In this document: positions 9,579-18,283 of the stretch, in pieces
Numbering within the stretch: the stretch's first letter is position 1
Layout of the letters: every line of letters starts with the position of its first letter
Source of the DNA: Pseudomonadota bacterium
GTDB lineage: Bacteria; Pseudomonadota; Alphaproteobacteria; Sphingomonadales; Sphingomonadaceae
Assembly (NCBI GenBank): GCA_021847605.1
Contig: JAJZQN010000002.1
Span: 62,001-126,000, forward strand
DNA length: 64,000 nucleotides
Direction of reading: 5' to 3'
The notes under the pieces: generated by a model
The model's database searches: none
What the model was told of the DNA's origin: nothing
Seen by the model: the letters and a program-made list of their open reading frames with translations, nothing else
Program-made: the position numbers and the translations under genes

Positions 9579-9847
9579 CCGAATTGAGCCAGGAAGTCAG
9601 GATCAGCAACAAGCGCGGCCTGCATGCCCGCGCCAGCGCGAAATTCGTGACTCTGGCCAGCGGACTGACCGCCGACATTACCGTGCGCAAGGACGGCAAT
9701 GAAGTCACCGGTACATCGATCATGGGTCTGATGATGCTGGGCGCGGCGATGGGCGACCATATCACCATCAGCGCCAAAGGACCGGAAGCCGCCGATTCGC
9801 TGGAAAAGCTGGTCACATTGGTCGAGGACAAGTTCGGGGAGGAATAA
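9575..9847 (+). CDS. ptsH: HPr phosphocarrier protein
   Basis: 90 residues. The His phosphorylation site is in NKRGLHARASAKF (about residue 18). The regulatory serine region GTSIMGLMMLGA (about 48-59) supplies the target for the HprK encoded upstream. The protein shuttles phosphate between EI and the EIIA proteins. EI (ptsP or ptsI) is not in this window. The gene overlaps the EIIA gene and closes the cluster. Confidence 0.95.
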   Translation: MTELSQEVRISNKRGLHARASAKFVTLASGLTADITVRKDGNEVTGTSIMGLMMLGAAMGDHITISAKGPEAADSLEKLVTLVEDKFGEE

Positions 9848-9855
9848 TCCTCCCC
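9836..9855. terminator. Hairpin spanning the ptsH stop codon
   Basis: GGGGAGG and CCTCCCC form a perfect 7-bp stem with loop AATAAT that contains the ptsH stop codon. It lies between convergent genes and lacks a clear T-run, so its role as a terminator is tentative. Confidence 0.3.
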
Positions 9856-9861
9856 ACGCTT

Positions 9862-10950
9862 CTATAGCGCCGCTTCGCCGATCTCTCCCGACCGCCGCAT
9901 GGTGGTAAAGATGTTCCAGGTGGCGATGAACAGTGCCGCGATCACCGGCCCAATCACGATCCCGTTGAACCCGAATAATTCGATCCCGCCCAGCGTGGAG
10001 ATCAGCACCACATAATCGGGAATGCGCGTATCGCGGCCCACCAATATGGGGCGCAGCACATTGTCGACCATGCCGATCACCAGCACGCCGCACCCGACCA
10101 GCACCGCCCCCTGCCAGATGGCGCCGGTGGCAAAAAGATAGAGCGCGACCGGCACCCAGACGAGACCCGAACCGATGGCCGGCAGCAGCGAAAACGCGCC
10201 CATCAGCACGCCCCACAACAGCGCGCCCTGAATGCCCAGCGCCCAGAAGACCACGCCTCCGACAAAGCCCTGCACGATGGCGACGACGATGCTACCCTTG
10301 ATCGTGGCACGGATCACCACGACGAAACGGCGCATCAGCGCTTCCCGCTGATGCGCCCGCAGCGGCGCAGCCTCGGCAAAACGCCGCGCCAGCACATCGC
10401 CGTCACGCAACAGGAAGAAGCTGAGATAGAGCATCACGCCCAGCGCCACGACAAAGCTGAATGCGCTCTGCCCGATCAGCAGCGCCTGCGCCGCGAGTGT
10501 GCGAAAACTGCTGGTGATGCCGCGCGTCACGGTCGCGCGGGCGGCATCGAAATTGTTGAAGCCCATGCGCCGCAGGCTGCTGTGCGCCCAATCGGGCAGG
10601 CTGCCCTGCACTTGCGCAAACATCCGGGCGAAGTTGATGTCGCCCGACTGGATCTTGCCATAGAAATAGGCTGCTTCCTGCACCAGCGCGATCGACAGCA
10701 AAATGGCCGGCACGATGACGATGGCGATGATCAGCACCAGCGTGATGAGCGCCGCGCTGCTGCGCCGGTTCGGCATCATCTTCAGCAATCGCTGATTGAA
10801 TGGCGCGAACAGGATGGCGACGATCAACCCCCATAATATGGCTGCAAAAAACGGCTCCAATATTGCGGCAAAGGCGATCGAAACGAGGATGACAAGGCCA
10901 AGGAAGAAGCCGTCTTCGATACTGGCCGTGCGATGCGGGGGCGTGTCCAT
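9862..10950 (-). CDS. AI-2E family (TqsA/PerM-type) membrane transporter
   Basis: 362 residues with about eight hydrophobic segments: two close to the N-terminus (GLVILVSIAFAAILEPFFAAILWG), one near IIAIVIVPAILLSIALV, and a C-terminal set including IVAIVQGFVGGVVFWALG and LLPAIGSGLVWVPVALYLF. Arrangement and length fit the AI-2E/PurR-regulated permease family, whose members export or exchange small molecules and in many cases have no known substrate. The start at MDTPPHRT is preferred over an upstream extension without conserved sequence. It is divergent from the trmH-like gene. Confidence 0.85.
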   Translation of the reverse strand: MDTPPHRTASIEDGFFLGLVILVSIAFAAILEPFFAAILWGLIVAILFAPFNQRLLKMMPNRRSSAALITLVLIIAIVIVPAILLSIALVQEAAYFYGKIQSGDINFARMFAQVQGSLPDWAHSSLRRMGFNNFDAARATVTRGITSSFRTLAAQALLIGQSAFSFVVALGVMLYLSFFLLRDGDVLARRFAEAAPLRAHQREALMRRFVVVIRATIKGSIVVAIVQGFVGGVVFWALGIQGALLWGVLMGAFSLLPAIGSGLVWVPVALYLFATGAIWQGAVLVGCGVLVIGMVDNVLRPILVGRDTRIPDYVVLISTLGGIELFGFNGIVIGPVIAALFIATWNIFTTMRRSGEIGEAAL

Positions 10951-11076
10951 GGTACATTCTTTGGCAAAATTCGGCAGGCAAATCCATGGGTGCCATGCAG
11001 GTCGCGCTTGCCCCTGTCTTTTTGTCATTCTCCCCGCTAGAGAGGCCGCTTCATTCGCATTGAGGCAAAGACAGAC

Positions 11077-11874
11077 GTGGCGCGCGAAATCACCGGATTT
11101 TCAAACCCGCTGGTCAAGCGTGTCCGATCGCTGCGCGAGAAGAAATATCGCAAGGCCGAAGGGCTTTTTCTGGCCGAGGGGCTGCGCATCCTGACCGAGG
11201 CGCGGGAAGAGGGCATATTGCCCGAAATGCTGTTCCATGCCGGGTCCACCCATCCGCTGGCGCAGGATCTGATCGCGGCGATGGAGGCGGCGGGCGGCGA
11301 CGTGATCGAAACCACGCCCGACATTTTGTCCAAGATTTCGGGCAAGGATAATGCGCAGGCGGTGGTCGGCGTCTATCAGGACCGGCTCACCCCGCTCGAC
11401 CATCTGGATCGCAGCAAGGCCGACATCTGGATCGTCGCGCAATCGCTGCGCGATCCCGGTAATCTCGGCACCATTCTGCGAACCGGCGATGCGGTGGGTG
11501 CGGGCGGCCTCATCCTGATCGACGATTGCGTCGACCCCTTCTCGGTCGAATCGGTGCGCGCCAGCATGGGCGCCCTCTTCACCCAGTCGATCACGCAGGC
11601 ACGCTGGGGCGAATTCATGCACTGGCTGCGGCAGGGTCCGGGCGAACTGATCGGCACCAGCCTCAAGGCCACACAGGATTATCAGGAGCCGGCCTATCAA
11701 AGCCCGTCCTTCCTGCTGGTCGGCAATGAAGCGCAGGGATTGCCCGAATCCTATGAAGCGGAATGCGACCAGTTGGTGAAGATGCCGATGCTGGGCAAGG
11801 CAGACAGCCTGAACGCGGCGGTCGCGACGGCGGTCATGGCCTATGAACTGCTGAACCAGAAACGAAGGAAGTAA
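11077..11874 (+). CDS. TrmH/SpoU-family RNA 2'-O-methyltransferase
   Basis: 265 residues. The N-terminal substrate-binding domain (KKYRKAEGLFLAEGLRIL) is followed by a SPOUT knot with the three family motifs: SLRDPGNLGTILRTGDAVG, LLVGNEAQGLP and KADSLNAAVATAV. It transfers a methyl group from SAM to a ribose in rRNA or tRNA. The start is GTG (V-A-R-E-I-T) with GAGG about 11 nt upstream. The MFS gene follows 1 bp after its stop. Confidence 0.88.
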   Translation: MAREITGFSNPLVKRVRSLREKKYRKAEGLFLAEGLRILTEAREEGILPEMLFHAGSTHPLAQDLIAAMEAAGGDVIETTPDILSKISGKDNAQAVVGVYQDRLTPLDHLDRSKADIWIVAQSLRDPGNLGTILRTGDAVGAGGLILIDDCVDPFSVESVRASMGALFTQSITQARWGEFMHWLRQGPGELIGTSLKATQDYQEPAYQSPSFLLVGNEAQGLPESYEAECDQLVKMPMLGKADSLNAAVATAVMAYELLNQKRRK

Positions 11875-11875
11875 G

Positions 11876-13159
11876 ATGAACGCCGGGGGGCAGATGAGCG
11901 GCATGGGCGAAATGTGGCGGCACAAACGGGTGCTGGCCGCCAGCCTGATCGGGACGGCGGTCGAATTTTACGATTTCTATATCTATGCCACCGCCGCCAG
12001 CCTGATCTTTCCCTCGCTCTTCTTCCCGGCATCGTCCCCCTCGGCGCAGTTGATGGCCTCTTATGGCAGCCTCGCTCTTGCCTTTCTCGCCCGCCCGCTG
12101 GGCGCGGCCGTCTTCGGCCATTATGGCGACCGTATCGGGCGTAAGGCGACGCTGGTGACGTCGCTCATGCTGATGGGCGGTTGCACCCTGTTGATCGGTT
12201 TCCTGCCGACCTATGCGATGATCGGCTATTGGGCGCCGCTGATCCTGTGCCTCCTCCGCTTCGGGCAGGGGTTCGGCCTCGGCGGCGAATGGGGCGGCGC
12301 GGCGTTGCTGGCGGTCGAAAATGCCCCGCCGGGATGGCGCGCCCGTTTCGGCATGTTCCCACAACTGGGCGCCCCGGTCGGCTTCATCGCCGCCAACGGC
12401 CTGTTCCTGTTGCTGGGCGCCTTCCTGTCCGACGCCGATTTCTTCGAATGGGGCTGGCGCCTGCCCTTCCTTGGCAGTTCTATATTAGTGATTTTGGGCC
12501 TGTGGGTCCGCCTCAAACTCACCGAAACGCCCGAATTCGCCGCCGCACAGCGGGAAACCCCGCCGCCCGCCGTACCGCTTGCCACGCTCCTCTCCTCGCA
12601 TCTGGGCGCGGCGATCGCTGGCACCTTCGCCTGCGCCGCCTGTTTTGCGGTCTATTATATCGCCACCGCCTTTGCGCTGGGCTTTGGCACCACCGCACTC
12701 AAGATCGACCGCGAAATCTTTCTCGCGATCCAGCTTGGCGCGATCCTGTTCATGGCGGTCAGCATCGTTCTGGCCGGCTGGTGGTCGGACCGGACAAGCC
12801 CCACCACCGCGCTGGCATGGGGCTGCGCGGGAACCGTGATCATGGGCATCGTCTTCGGCCCGCTGCTCGCCAGCGCAGGCCTCCTGCCCATCTTCATCGC
12901 GCTCAGCCTTGCGCTGTTCGTGATGGGCTTCATCTATGGCCCGCTCGGCGCCTATCTGCCTGCCCTCTTCCCCATCCAGTTGCGCTACACTGGCGCGTCC
13001 TTCGCCTTCAATCTGGGTGGCATATTGGGCGGCGCGCTCGCGCCGATCGTCGCGACATGGCTGATCGGGATGCAGGGAGTGGGGCTGGTCGGCCTCTATA
13101 TGTCGGCCGCTGCCCTCATCAGCCTTGGCGGCCTCTGGTTCACCAGCCGCTATCCCTGA
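11876..13159 (+). CDS. MFS transporter, metabolite:H+ symporter (MHS) family
   Basis: 427 residues and about twelve membrane spans. The signature LIGTAVEFYDFYIYATAAS at the N-terminus and FGHYGDRIGRKATL in the 2-3 loop are typical of the MHS branch (shikimate, proline/betaine and alpha-ketoglutarate permeases). RFGQGFGLGGEWGGA in helix 4 is also diagnostic. It should import an organic acid or zwitterion with protons; the substrate cannot be read from sequence. It begins 1 bp after the methyltransferase gene, so they are co-transcribed. Confidence 0.88.
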   Translation: MNAGGQMSGMGEMWRHKRVLAASLIGTAVEFYDFYIYATAASLIFPSLFFPASSPSAQLMASYGSLALAFLARPLGAAVFGHYGDRIGRKATLVTSLMLMGGCTLLIGFLPTYAMIGYWAPLILCLLRFGQGFGLGGEWGGAALLAVENAPPGWRARFGMFPQLGAPVGFIAANGLFLLLGAFLSDADFFEWGWRLPFLGSSILVILGLWVRLKLTETPEFAAAQRETPPPAVPLATLLSSHLGAAIAGTFACAACFAVYYIATAFALGFGTTALKIDREIFLAIQLGAILFMAVSIVLAGWWSDRTSPTTALAWGCAGTVIMGIVFGPLLASAGLLPIFIALSLALFVMGFIYGPLGAYLPALFPIQLRYTGASFAFNLGGILGGALAPIVATWLIGMQGVGLVGLYMSAAALISLGGLWFTSRYP

Positions 13160-13202
13160 ATGCGGCCAAACGGCCGTGGTGAGGACGCGAAAATAGCCTG
13201 TC

Positions 13203-13718
13203 TCAGATCGCCTTGCGCATCAGGATCATCGGCACGCCGCTATCCTCGAACGGGCGAACATCGACAAAGCCGAAGCTGCGATAGAGCGGCACCCCGGCCA
13301 TGGTCGCCGACAGCTCAAGCGCGCGAAACCCTTCGGCACGGGCCGCCTCTTCACACAGCGACAGGGTGAGCGTCCCCACCCCTTTGCGCACATGATCGGG
13401 ATGAGTGTACATCGCCCGCACCTTGGCCGCTTCGGTCGCGGGATCGAGCAGGCGATCGTCCCGGCCCGCACTATGATTGCCACCATAGGCGGTCGCCCGG
13501 CGGCTCCATCCGCCGCAACCGGCAATGGCATCGCCGTCCTGAATGACGAAATAGGTGCCATCGACGATCAGCCGGCTGTCCAGCCCCATGAAGGCGTGGC
13601 TGGCCTGCACCTGATCGGGCGTCAGAAAGGTCGATTGCAGCGTGTCGATGGCCAGCGTCATGAGCGTGGACAGAGCCGGTTCGTCGGCCGGGGTGGCAAG
13701 GCGGTGAGTCAGGGTCAT
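13203..13718 (-). CDS. GNAT-family N-acetyltransferase
   Basis: 171 residues starting at MTLTHRLATPADEPAL. The acetyl-CoA-binding motif is visible as KVRAMYTHPDHVRKGVGTLTL (about 104-124), and the C-terminal LYRSFGFVDV is typical of the fold. The acceptor is unknown. It is convergent with the MFS gene, and its start lies about 90 bp from the stop of the TonB receptor on the same strand. Confidence 0.85.
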   Translation of the reverse strand: MTLTHRLATPADEPALSTLMTLAIDTLQSTFLTPDQVQASHAFMGLDSRLIVDGTYFVIQDGDAIAGCGGWSRRATAYGGNHSAGRDDRLLDPATEAAKVRAMYTHPDHVRKGVGTLTLSLCEEAARAEGFRALELSATMAGVPLYRSFGFVDVRPFEDSGVPMILMRKAI

Positions 13719-13808
13719 ATTTCGGTCCTGCAACGAAAGCGGCCGGTCCTGCAAGGGACCGACCTCCTTCGTGACATGGATAATGGACTTCAGGTCGAAG
13801 CGAACGGA

Positions 13809-16502
13809 TCAGAATTTGAAGCCAACACGCCCGTACCAGAAGCCGCCGTTGAAGCCGAAAGGCGACACGTCGGGATAGATGTCGCCGGTGAAGCGACCGC
13901 CGGTCGACCCATAGACCGGGCCAAGGCCACCAGCCCGATTGTCATATTTGTCGGGATAGTTGCTGAACAGGTTCTGCACCCCGGCGCTGAGCGTGAAGTT
14001 GTCGTTGACCTTGTAGCTGGCTTCGAAGTCGAACACGAATTCGCTGCCGAACGTCTGCTGAACATAAGTGGCATTGTTCAGCCCGGCGCCGTCGTCGAAC
14101 ACCTTATATTTGCCGTACCAGTTCATCCGCGCCATGATCGAAAGCGCACCGCTGGACCAGTTTTCGGTCAGGATGACGCGGGTCTTGGGCAGGGTATTCT
14201 GCAACTGCTGGATACGGGTGTCGCTGATGATCGGGGATCCGGTACCGGGATCGATACCGACGCTGATCACCTTCGTCTTGTTATAGTTGAAGGCCAGCGT
14301 GGTGTTGAAAATGCCGGCATTGGCCGTGGCGAGGCGATAGCTGCCGACCACATCGATACCCTGCGTCCGGGTGTCGAAGGCGTTGGTCAGGAACTGTACT
14401 TCGTTGACGGTGGCATAGTTGGCAAGGCCCAGCGCCTGCAATTGCGGACGCTGCGCATCGGTGATGACCCGCGACCCGGTGGTGCCGATCCGGTCCTTCA
14501 CCTTGATGTTGTAATAGTCGATCGTCAGCGATGCGCCCGGCGCCGGCGTGAAGACCGCCCCGCCCGAGAAGCTGACCGACTCTTCCGGCTTCAACGGAAC
14601 CGCACCCAGATATTGGGCGACCGGGCTGGCCACCGGCAGGGTCATGAACTCGATCGCGTTCGGGTTGCCGGGGTTGAAGGTGGTCGCGATGCTGCTGGTG
14701 TTGGTCTGCCCCGGCGTCGGCGCACGGAAACCGGTGGCTACCGTACCGCGAAGCGCAAAGACATCGGGCACGACCGCATAACGGGCCGAAATCTTGCCGG
14801 TTGTCGAATTGCCGAAGTCGGACAGATGTTCGTAGCGACCGGCAAGGCCGAGCGAGAATTGTTCGGTGATGTCGCCTTCCACGTCGATATACAGACCCTT
14901 GGAATTGCGGCTGCTTTCACCCGCAATCGCCGGTCCGTAGCCGGGGAAGCCATTGGCGCCGACCGGCAGCGCAACCGAAAGCTGCGATCCATCGGCGTTC
15001 AGCACCGGCGTGCCATCCTGATGGAAGACGAGGTTCCCGGTGTACGGTCCAATGGCATAGGAGGCTGCGTCACCCAGGCCAATTTCATAGGATTCGCGGA
15101 AATATTGCCCGCCAAAGGCAATGGTGATCGGGCTGGCGAGGCCAACCTCCCACGGATAGCTGAAGTCCGCGTTGAACAGGGTTTCACGCTGCTCCAGCTT
15201 GCCCAGATAGAATTCGGTCGGCGACGTGATGCCCAGCGAGGGGTTCATCGTGCCGTTCATCGAATATTTCAGCGTCGACTGGCCGTAGCTGCCCGAAATA
15301 TCATAGTTCAGGCCGAAACCGAACGTGCCCTTATAGCCGACGGTGCCAGAAATATCGTCGATCTTGCCGAAGAAGATCGGGGTGAAGCCACCCGAATAGA
15401 CGCAGCTCCAGTTCTGGACCAAAGGATCGGAACAGCTCGAAACCTGTGTGTAATCGCGCGTTGCAGGGTCATAGCCGTTGGGCGCATAGACGTTGCCGCC
15501 CGCCGCGCCAGTCTGGATACCCGGCCGGGTATTGTCGAAGTCGGTGAAATAATCATTGTAGATGCCATTCTTGCCGAAATTGGCGGAATCAACCGACTGG
15601 CGATAGTTGAAGCTCTCTTCCTGAAAACTGTGGCCATAATTGCCGAAGAAATAAATGCTGCTGTCATCGCCCAGATCGAAACCGCCATTCACGAAAAAGC
15701 GATAGGATTCCATCTTGGGATTGCCGTAGCGCTGGGCCAGTGCGGGTACGCCGATATTGGGCTGTTCCTGCGACAGTTCGAGCGCACCGGGGCGGGTGAC
15801 GCCGCGGCTGGTCTTGCCCGCATTCACATATTCGCCGCTGATGTTGATGAAGCCGCTGTCACCCAGTTTGAAACCGCCGTTCAAAGCGACCTGATAATCA
15901 TCGCCGTCGCCGCGATAATATTGGCCATAACGGGCATAGCCGGAAATGCCGTCCGTATCGTCGCGCAGACCCATGTTGATCACGCCCGCGATCGCGTCGG
16001 AACCATATTGCGCCGATGCACCGTCACGCAGCACTTCGACGCTTTTGAGCGCGATGGCCGGGATTTGCGCCAGGTCAGCGGAATGGGCCCCGGCGGACTG
16101 CGCGTTGGCGCCAATCTGGACCAGAGCGGAACGGTGCATGCGCTTGCCATTGACCAGCACCAGCGTCTGGTCGGGCGCAAGGCCACGCAGATTGGGCGGA
16201 CGCACGAAGGAGGAACCGTCGCCAATGGCATAGCGCGCGACAGAGAAGGAGGGGACGAGGTTCTGAAGAACCTGATTCATGTCCGCGACGCCCAGCTTCT
16301 GCAATTCCTCACCGGAATAGACGTCAATGGGGGTGGGCGATTCAGCAACCGTGCGGTCGGTACGGCGGGTGCCGGTAACGATGATGGTTTGACCCGGCGC
16401 CTCTGCCGCAGCCTGCGGCGCAACATCCTGAGCAAGTACCGGCATAGAATAGAGCAGAGACACAGCTATGGCACTGCGAGAAATCAGACCCTGATACTTC
16501 AT
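13809..16502 (-). CDS. TonB-dependent outer membrane receptor
   Basis: 897 residues. Signal peptide MKYQGLISRSAIAVSLLYSMPVLAQ; TonB box-like QTIIVTGTRRTDRT; plug domain with NLRGLAPDQTLVLVNGKRMHRSALV; then a long beta-barrel that ends in RVGFKF with the expected terminal aromatic residue. It imports a large ligand (siderophore, oligosaccharide or similar) using TonB energy; no neighbour indicates which. AGGGGG stands 9 nt upstream of the ATG. A perfect 16-bp palindrome lies about 210 bp upstream. Confidence 0.92.
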   Translation of the reverse strand: MKYQGLISRSAIAVSLLYSMPVLAQDVAPQAAAEAPGQTIIVTGTRRTDRTVAESPTPIDVYSGEELQKLGVADMNQVLQNLVPSFSVARYAIGDGSSFVRPPNLRGLAPDQTLVLVNGKRMHRSALVQIGANAQSAGAHSADLAQIPAIALKSVEVLRDGASAQYGSDAIAGVINMGLRDDTDGISGYARYGQYYRGDGDDYQVALNGGFKLGDSGFINISGEYVNAGKTSRGVTRPGALELSQEQPNIGVPALAQRYGNPKMESYRFFVNGGFDLGDDSSIYFFGNYGHSFQEESFNYRQSVDSANFGKNGIYNDYFTDFDNTRPGIQTGAAGGNVYAPNGYDPATRDYTQVSSCSDPLVQNWSCVYSGGFTPIFFGKIDDISGTVGYKGTFGFGLNYDISGSYGQSTLKYSMNGTMNPSLGITSPTEFYLGKLEQRETLFNADFSYPWEVGLASPITIAFGGQYFRESYEIGLGDAASYAIGPYTGNLVFHQDGTPVLNADGSQLSVALPVGANGFPGYGPAIAGESSRNSKGLYIDVEGDITEQFSLGLAGRYEHLSDFGNSTTGKISARYAVVPDVFALRGTVATGFRAPTPGQTNTSSIATTFNPGNPNAIEFMTLPVASPVAQYLGAVPLKPEESVSFSGGAVFTPAPGASLTIDYYNIKVKDRIGTTGSRVITDAQRPQLQALGLANYATVNEVQFLTNAFDTRTQGIDVVGSYRLATANAGIFNTTLAFNYNKTKVISVGIDPGTGSPIISDTRIQQLQNTLPKTRVILTENWSSGALSIMARMNWYGKYKVFDDGAGLNNATYVQQTFGSEFVFDFEASYKVNDNFTLSAGVQNLFSNYPDKYDNRAGGLGPVYGSTGGRFTGDIYPDVSPFGFNGGFWYGRVGFKF

Positions 16503-16713
16503 TCGAAAGCCCCCTAAATTCTCTTTTTTGAGAGGCCGTTCGACATCCTTTCCCTTTATTGTCCGCACCACGGGATGAAGTTGCAAGAACCCGATGCCAA
16601 AACCGAAAGGTTTCAGCTTAATTTCATCCTGTAACATTTGGAAACATCAGGCTGGCATAATTGCATCGACTGCGGAATGGCCCTTTATTCCACAGAGCAA
16701 AATTATTATCGCC

Positions 16714-16729
16714 CAACTGTACACAGTTG
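16714..16729. promoter_or_regulatory. Perfect palindrome CAACTGTACACAGTTG
   Basis: Seven-base arms CAACTGT/ACAGTTG around a central AC, in the AT-rich region upstream of the TonB receptor and just downstream of the rplS terminator. It is shaped like a dimeric regulator site. No protein is assigned. Confidence 0.35.
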
Positions 16730-16763
16730 CCGCGACTGCCAGTCAAATCTTTGTAACAGATAG

Positions 16764-16794
16764 AAAAAGGCGACTCCCGATGGGGGAGCCGCCT
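16764..16794 (-). terminator. Rho-independent terminator of the rplS operon
   Basis: On the minus strand AGGCGGCTCCC pairs with GGGAGTCGCCT (one G-U) around loop CCATC, followed by TTTTTC. It lies 53 bp beyond the rplS stop and ends the trmD-rplS transcript. Confidence 0.88.
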
Positions 16795-16847
16795 GTTTCA
16801 TTTTTACAACTGTCAAGAAGCGTTGCAGGCGATCAGCCTGCGCATCT

Positions 16848-17213
16848 TCAACCTTCGCGGTTGTCGCGACGCTCAGCAATACGAGCGCGCTTGCCGGTGC
16901 GGCCGCGCAGATAGTAGAGCTTCGCACGACGCACGACGCCGCGACGGACGACAGTGATCGAATCGAGGTTGGGCGAATAGAGCGGGAATACGCGCTCAAC
17001 GCCTTCACCGAACGAAATCTTGCGCACGGTGAAGTTCGAACCCATGCCCTTGTTCGAACGAGCGATGCACACGCCTTCATAGGCCTGAACACGGCTACGC
17101 TCGCCTTCGACCACCTTCACGCCGACGCGCAGGGTGTCACCGGGACGGAAATCGGGAATATCCTTGGCGAGGGCGGCGATGCTTTCCGCTTCGATCTGCT
17201 GGATGATGTTCAT
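16848..17213 (-). CDS. rplS: 50S ribosomal protein L19
   Basis: 121 residues, standard length. Family segments: [51 protein letters not shown] and [19 protein letters not shown]. It sits at the 30S-50S interface. It follows trmD by 7 bp as in most bacteria, and a strong terminator follows. The upstream in-frame extension is not conserved, so [10 protein letters not shown] is the start. Confidence 0.97.
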   Translation of the reverse strand: MNIIQQIEAESIAALAKDIPDFRPGDTLRVGVKVVEGERSRVQAYEGVCIARSNKGMGSNFTVRKISFGEGVERVFPLYSPNLDSITVVRRGVVRRAKLYYLRGRTGKRARIAERRDNREG

Positions 17214-17220
17214 GGTAACG

Positions 17221-17958
17221 TCATTCCTTGGTCTTTTGCTGCGCACCAGAGGGCGACCCGACCCGAACGCCATCATGACGTTCCCAAAGGTCCGGCCGCC
17301 TTAGCCGTGTATCGATCTCAGCCTGTTGTTTCCGCCAGGCGGCGATCTTCGCATGATCCCCCGATCGCAACACTTGCGGGATCGTGCGCCCCTCCCATTC
17401 CACCGGGCGGGTATAATGCGGATATTCGAGCAGCCCCGTTTCGAAGGACTCCTCGACTCCGCTGGAAGCCGCGCCCATTACACCGGGAAGCAGCCGAACA
17501 CAAGCATCGAGCAGCAGCAAAGCCGCCATTTCTCCGCCCGACAGGATGATGTCCCCCATCGACACCTGTTCGATCGGGCGCGCGTCGAAAATGCGTTCGT
17601 CAAATCCCTCGAACCGGCCGCACAGGATGGTAGCGCCGGGTCCGGCAGCAAGTTCCCGCACACGCGCCTGCGTGATGGGAGCGCCACGCGGCGTCATCGC
17701 GAGGACGGGCAGGTCCGGCCGCCTCTCCAGCGCATGATCGACCGCTTTGGCCAGAATATCGGCCCGCAACACCATGCCTGCCCCACCGCCCGCCGGCGTA
17801 TCATCCACCGTGCGATGCCGGTCGGTCGCGAAATCACGGATATGAATGGGATCGCAGGTCCATTTCCCCTCCGTCAGCGCGCGCCCCGCCAGCGACACGC
17901 CCAGCGGCCCGGGGAACATCTCCGGGTAAAGGGTCAGGATTTGCGCGGCAAAACTCAT
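17221..17958 (-). CDS. trmD: tRNA (guanine-N1)-methyltransferase
   Basis: 245 residues. Knot-fold motifs are clear: [51 protein letters not shown] and the SAM-binding loop [20 protein letters not shown]. It makes m1G37 in tRNAs reading CCN/CUN/CGG-type codons and prevents +1 frameshifting. Its start overlaps the stop of the preceding small membrane gene by 4 bp, which couples an essential gene to an accessory one. The canonical rimM-trmD adjacency is broken here by about 2.5 kb. Confidence 0.97.
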   Translation of the reverse strand: MSFAAQILTLYPEMFPGPLGVSLAGRALTEGKWTCDPIHIRDFATDRHRTVDDTPAGGGAGMVLRADILAKAVDHALERRPDLPVLAMTPRGAPITQARVRELAAGPGATILCGRFEGFDERIFDARPIEQVSMGDIILSGGEMAALLLLDACVRLLPGVMGAASSGVEESFETGLLEYPHYTRPVEWEGRTIPQVLRSGDHAKIAAWRKQQAEIDTRLRRPDLWERHDGVRVGSPSGAQQKTKE

Positions 17959-18239
17959 TTGCGGCGACGGCTGCGCAGGCGGGCAGCGGAAAAGCCGCCG
18001 GCAAGGCTGATCAGGCCGCAGACAAGCAAGGTCAGCCCCAGTTGCATCAGCAGGTTCGACCATGCGCCATTGCGATGCATAGCGGCAGGAATCATCAGAA
18101 GCAGCGGCATAGGCAAGACCAGCGCAAGCGCGGTGGCCGTCTTGATCCATCGGGTCCAGCCTATGGACCATAGCCGCCACCCCGCCGCGACAAGGAACAA
18201 CAGGTAGGCGCCAAGAAGAAACTGCGGAATAATGGGCAT
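17955..18239 (-). CDS. Small membrane protein, three predicted spans, overlapping trmD
   Basis: 94 residues. Hydrophobic segments at about 7-24 ([17 protein letters not shown]), 34-53 ([19 protein letters not shown]) and 62-82 ([20 protein letters not shown]), ending in a basic tail (ARLRSRRRK). The 4-bp overlap with trmD argues that it is a real translated gene. No family recognised and no catalytic motif. Confidence 0.6.
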   Translation of the reverse strand: MPIIPQFLLGAYLLFLVAAGWRLWSIGWTRWIKTATALALVLPMPLLLMIPAAMHRNGAWSNLLMQLGLTLLVCGLISLAGGFSAARLRSRRRK

Positions 18240-18283
18240 GCAACGCGCTTAGGCGATGTGGCGCAAAGCGTCCAGCGGCGGCA

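Larger units (their letters stand above)
16503..16847. other. 345-bp intergenic region between rplS and the TonB receptor
   Basis: No gene seen. It holds the rplS terminator (16764-16794), a perfect palindrome (16714-16729), and a comparatively AT-rich stretch (about 16600-16760) that should contain the promoter of the minus-strand TonB receptor. Confidence 0.7.

Noticed and set aside
13392..16517. 1041-codon plus-strand open frame opposite the TonB receptor
   Set aside because: Antisense shadow in high-GC DNA: no recognisable domain, no signal, and the minus strand encodes an unmistakable TonB receptor.
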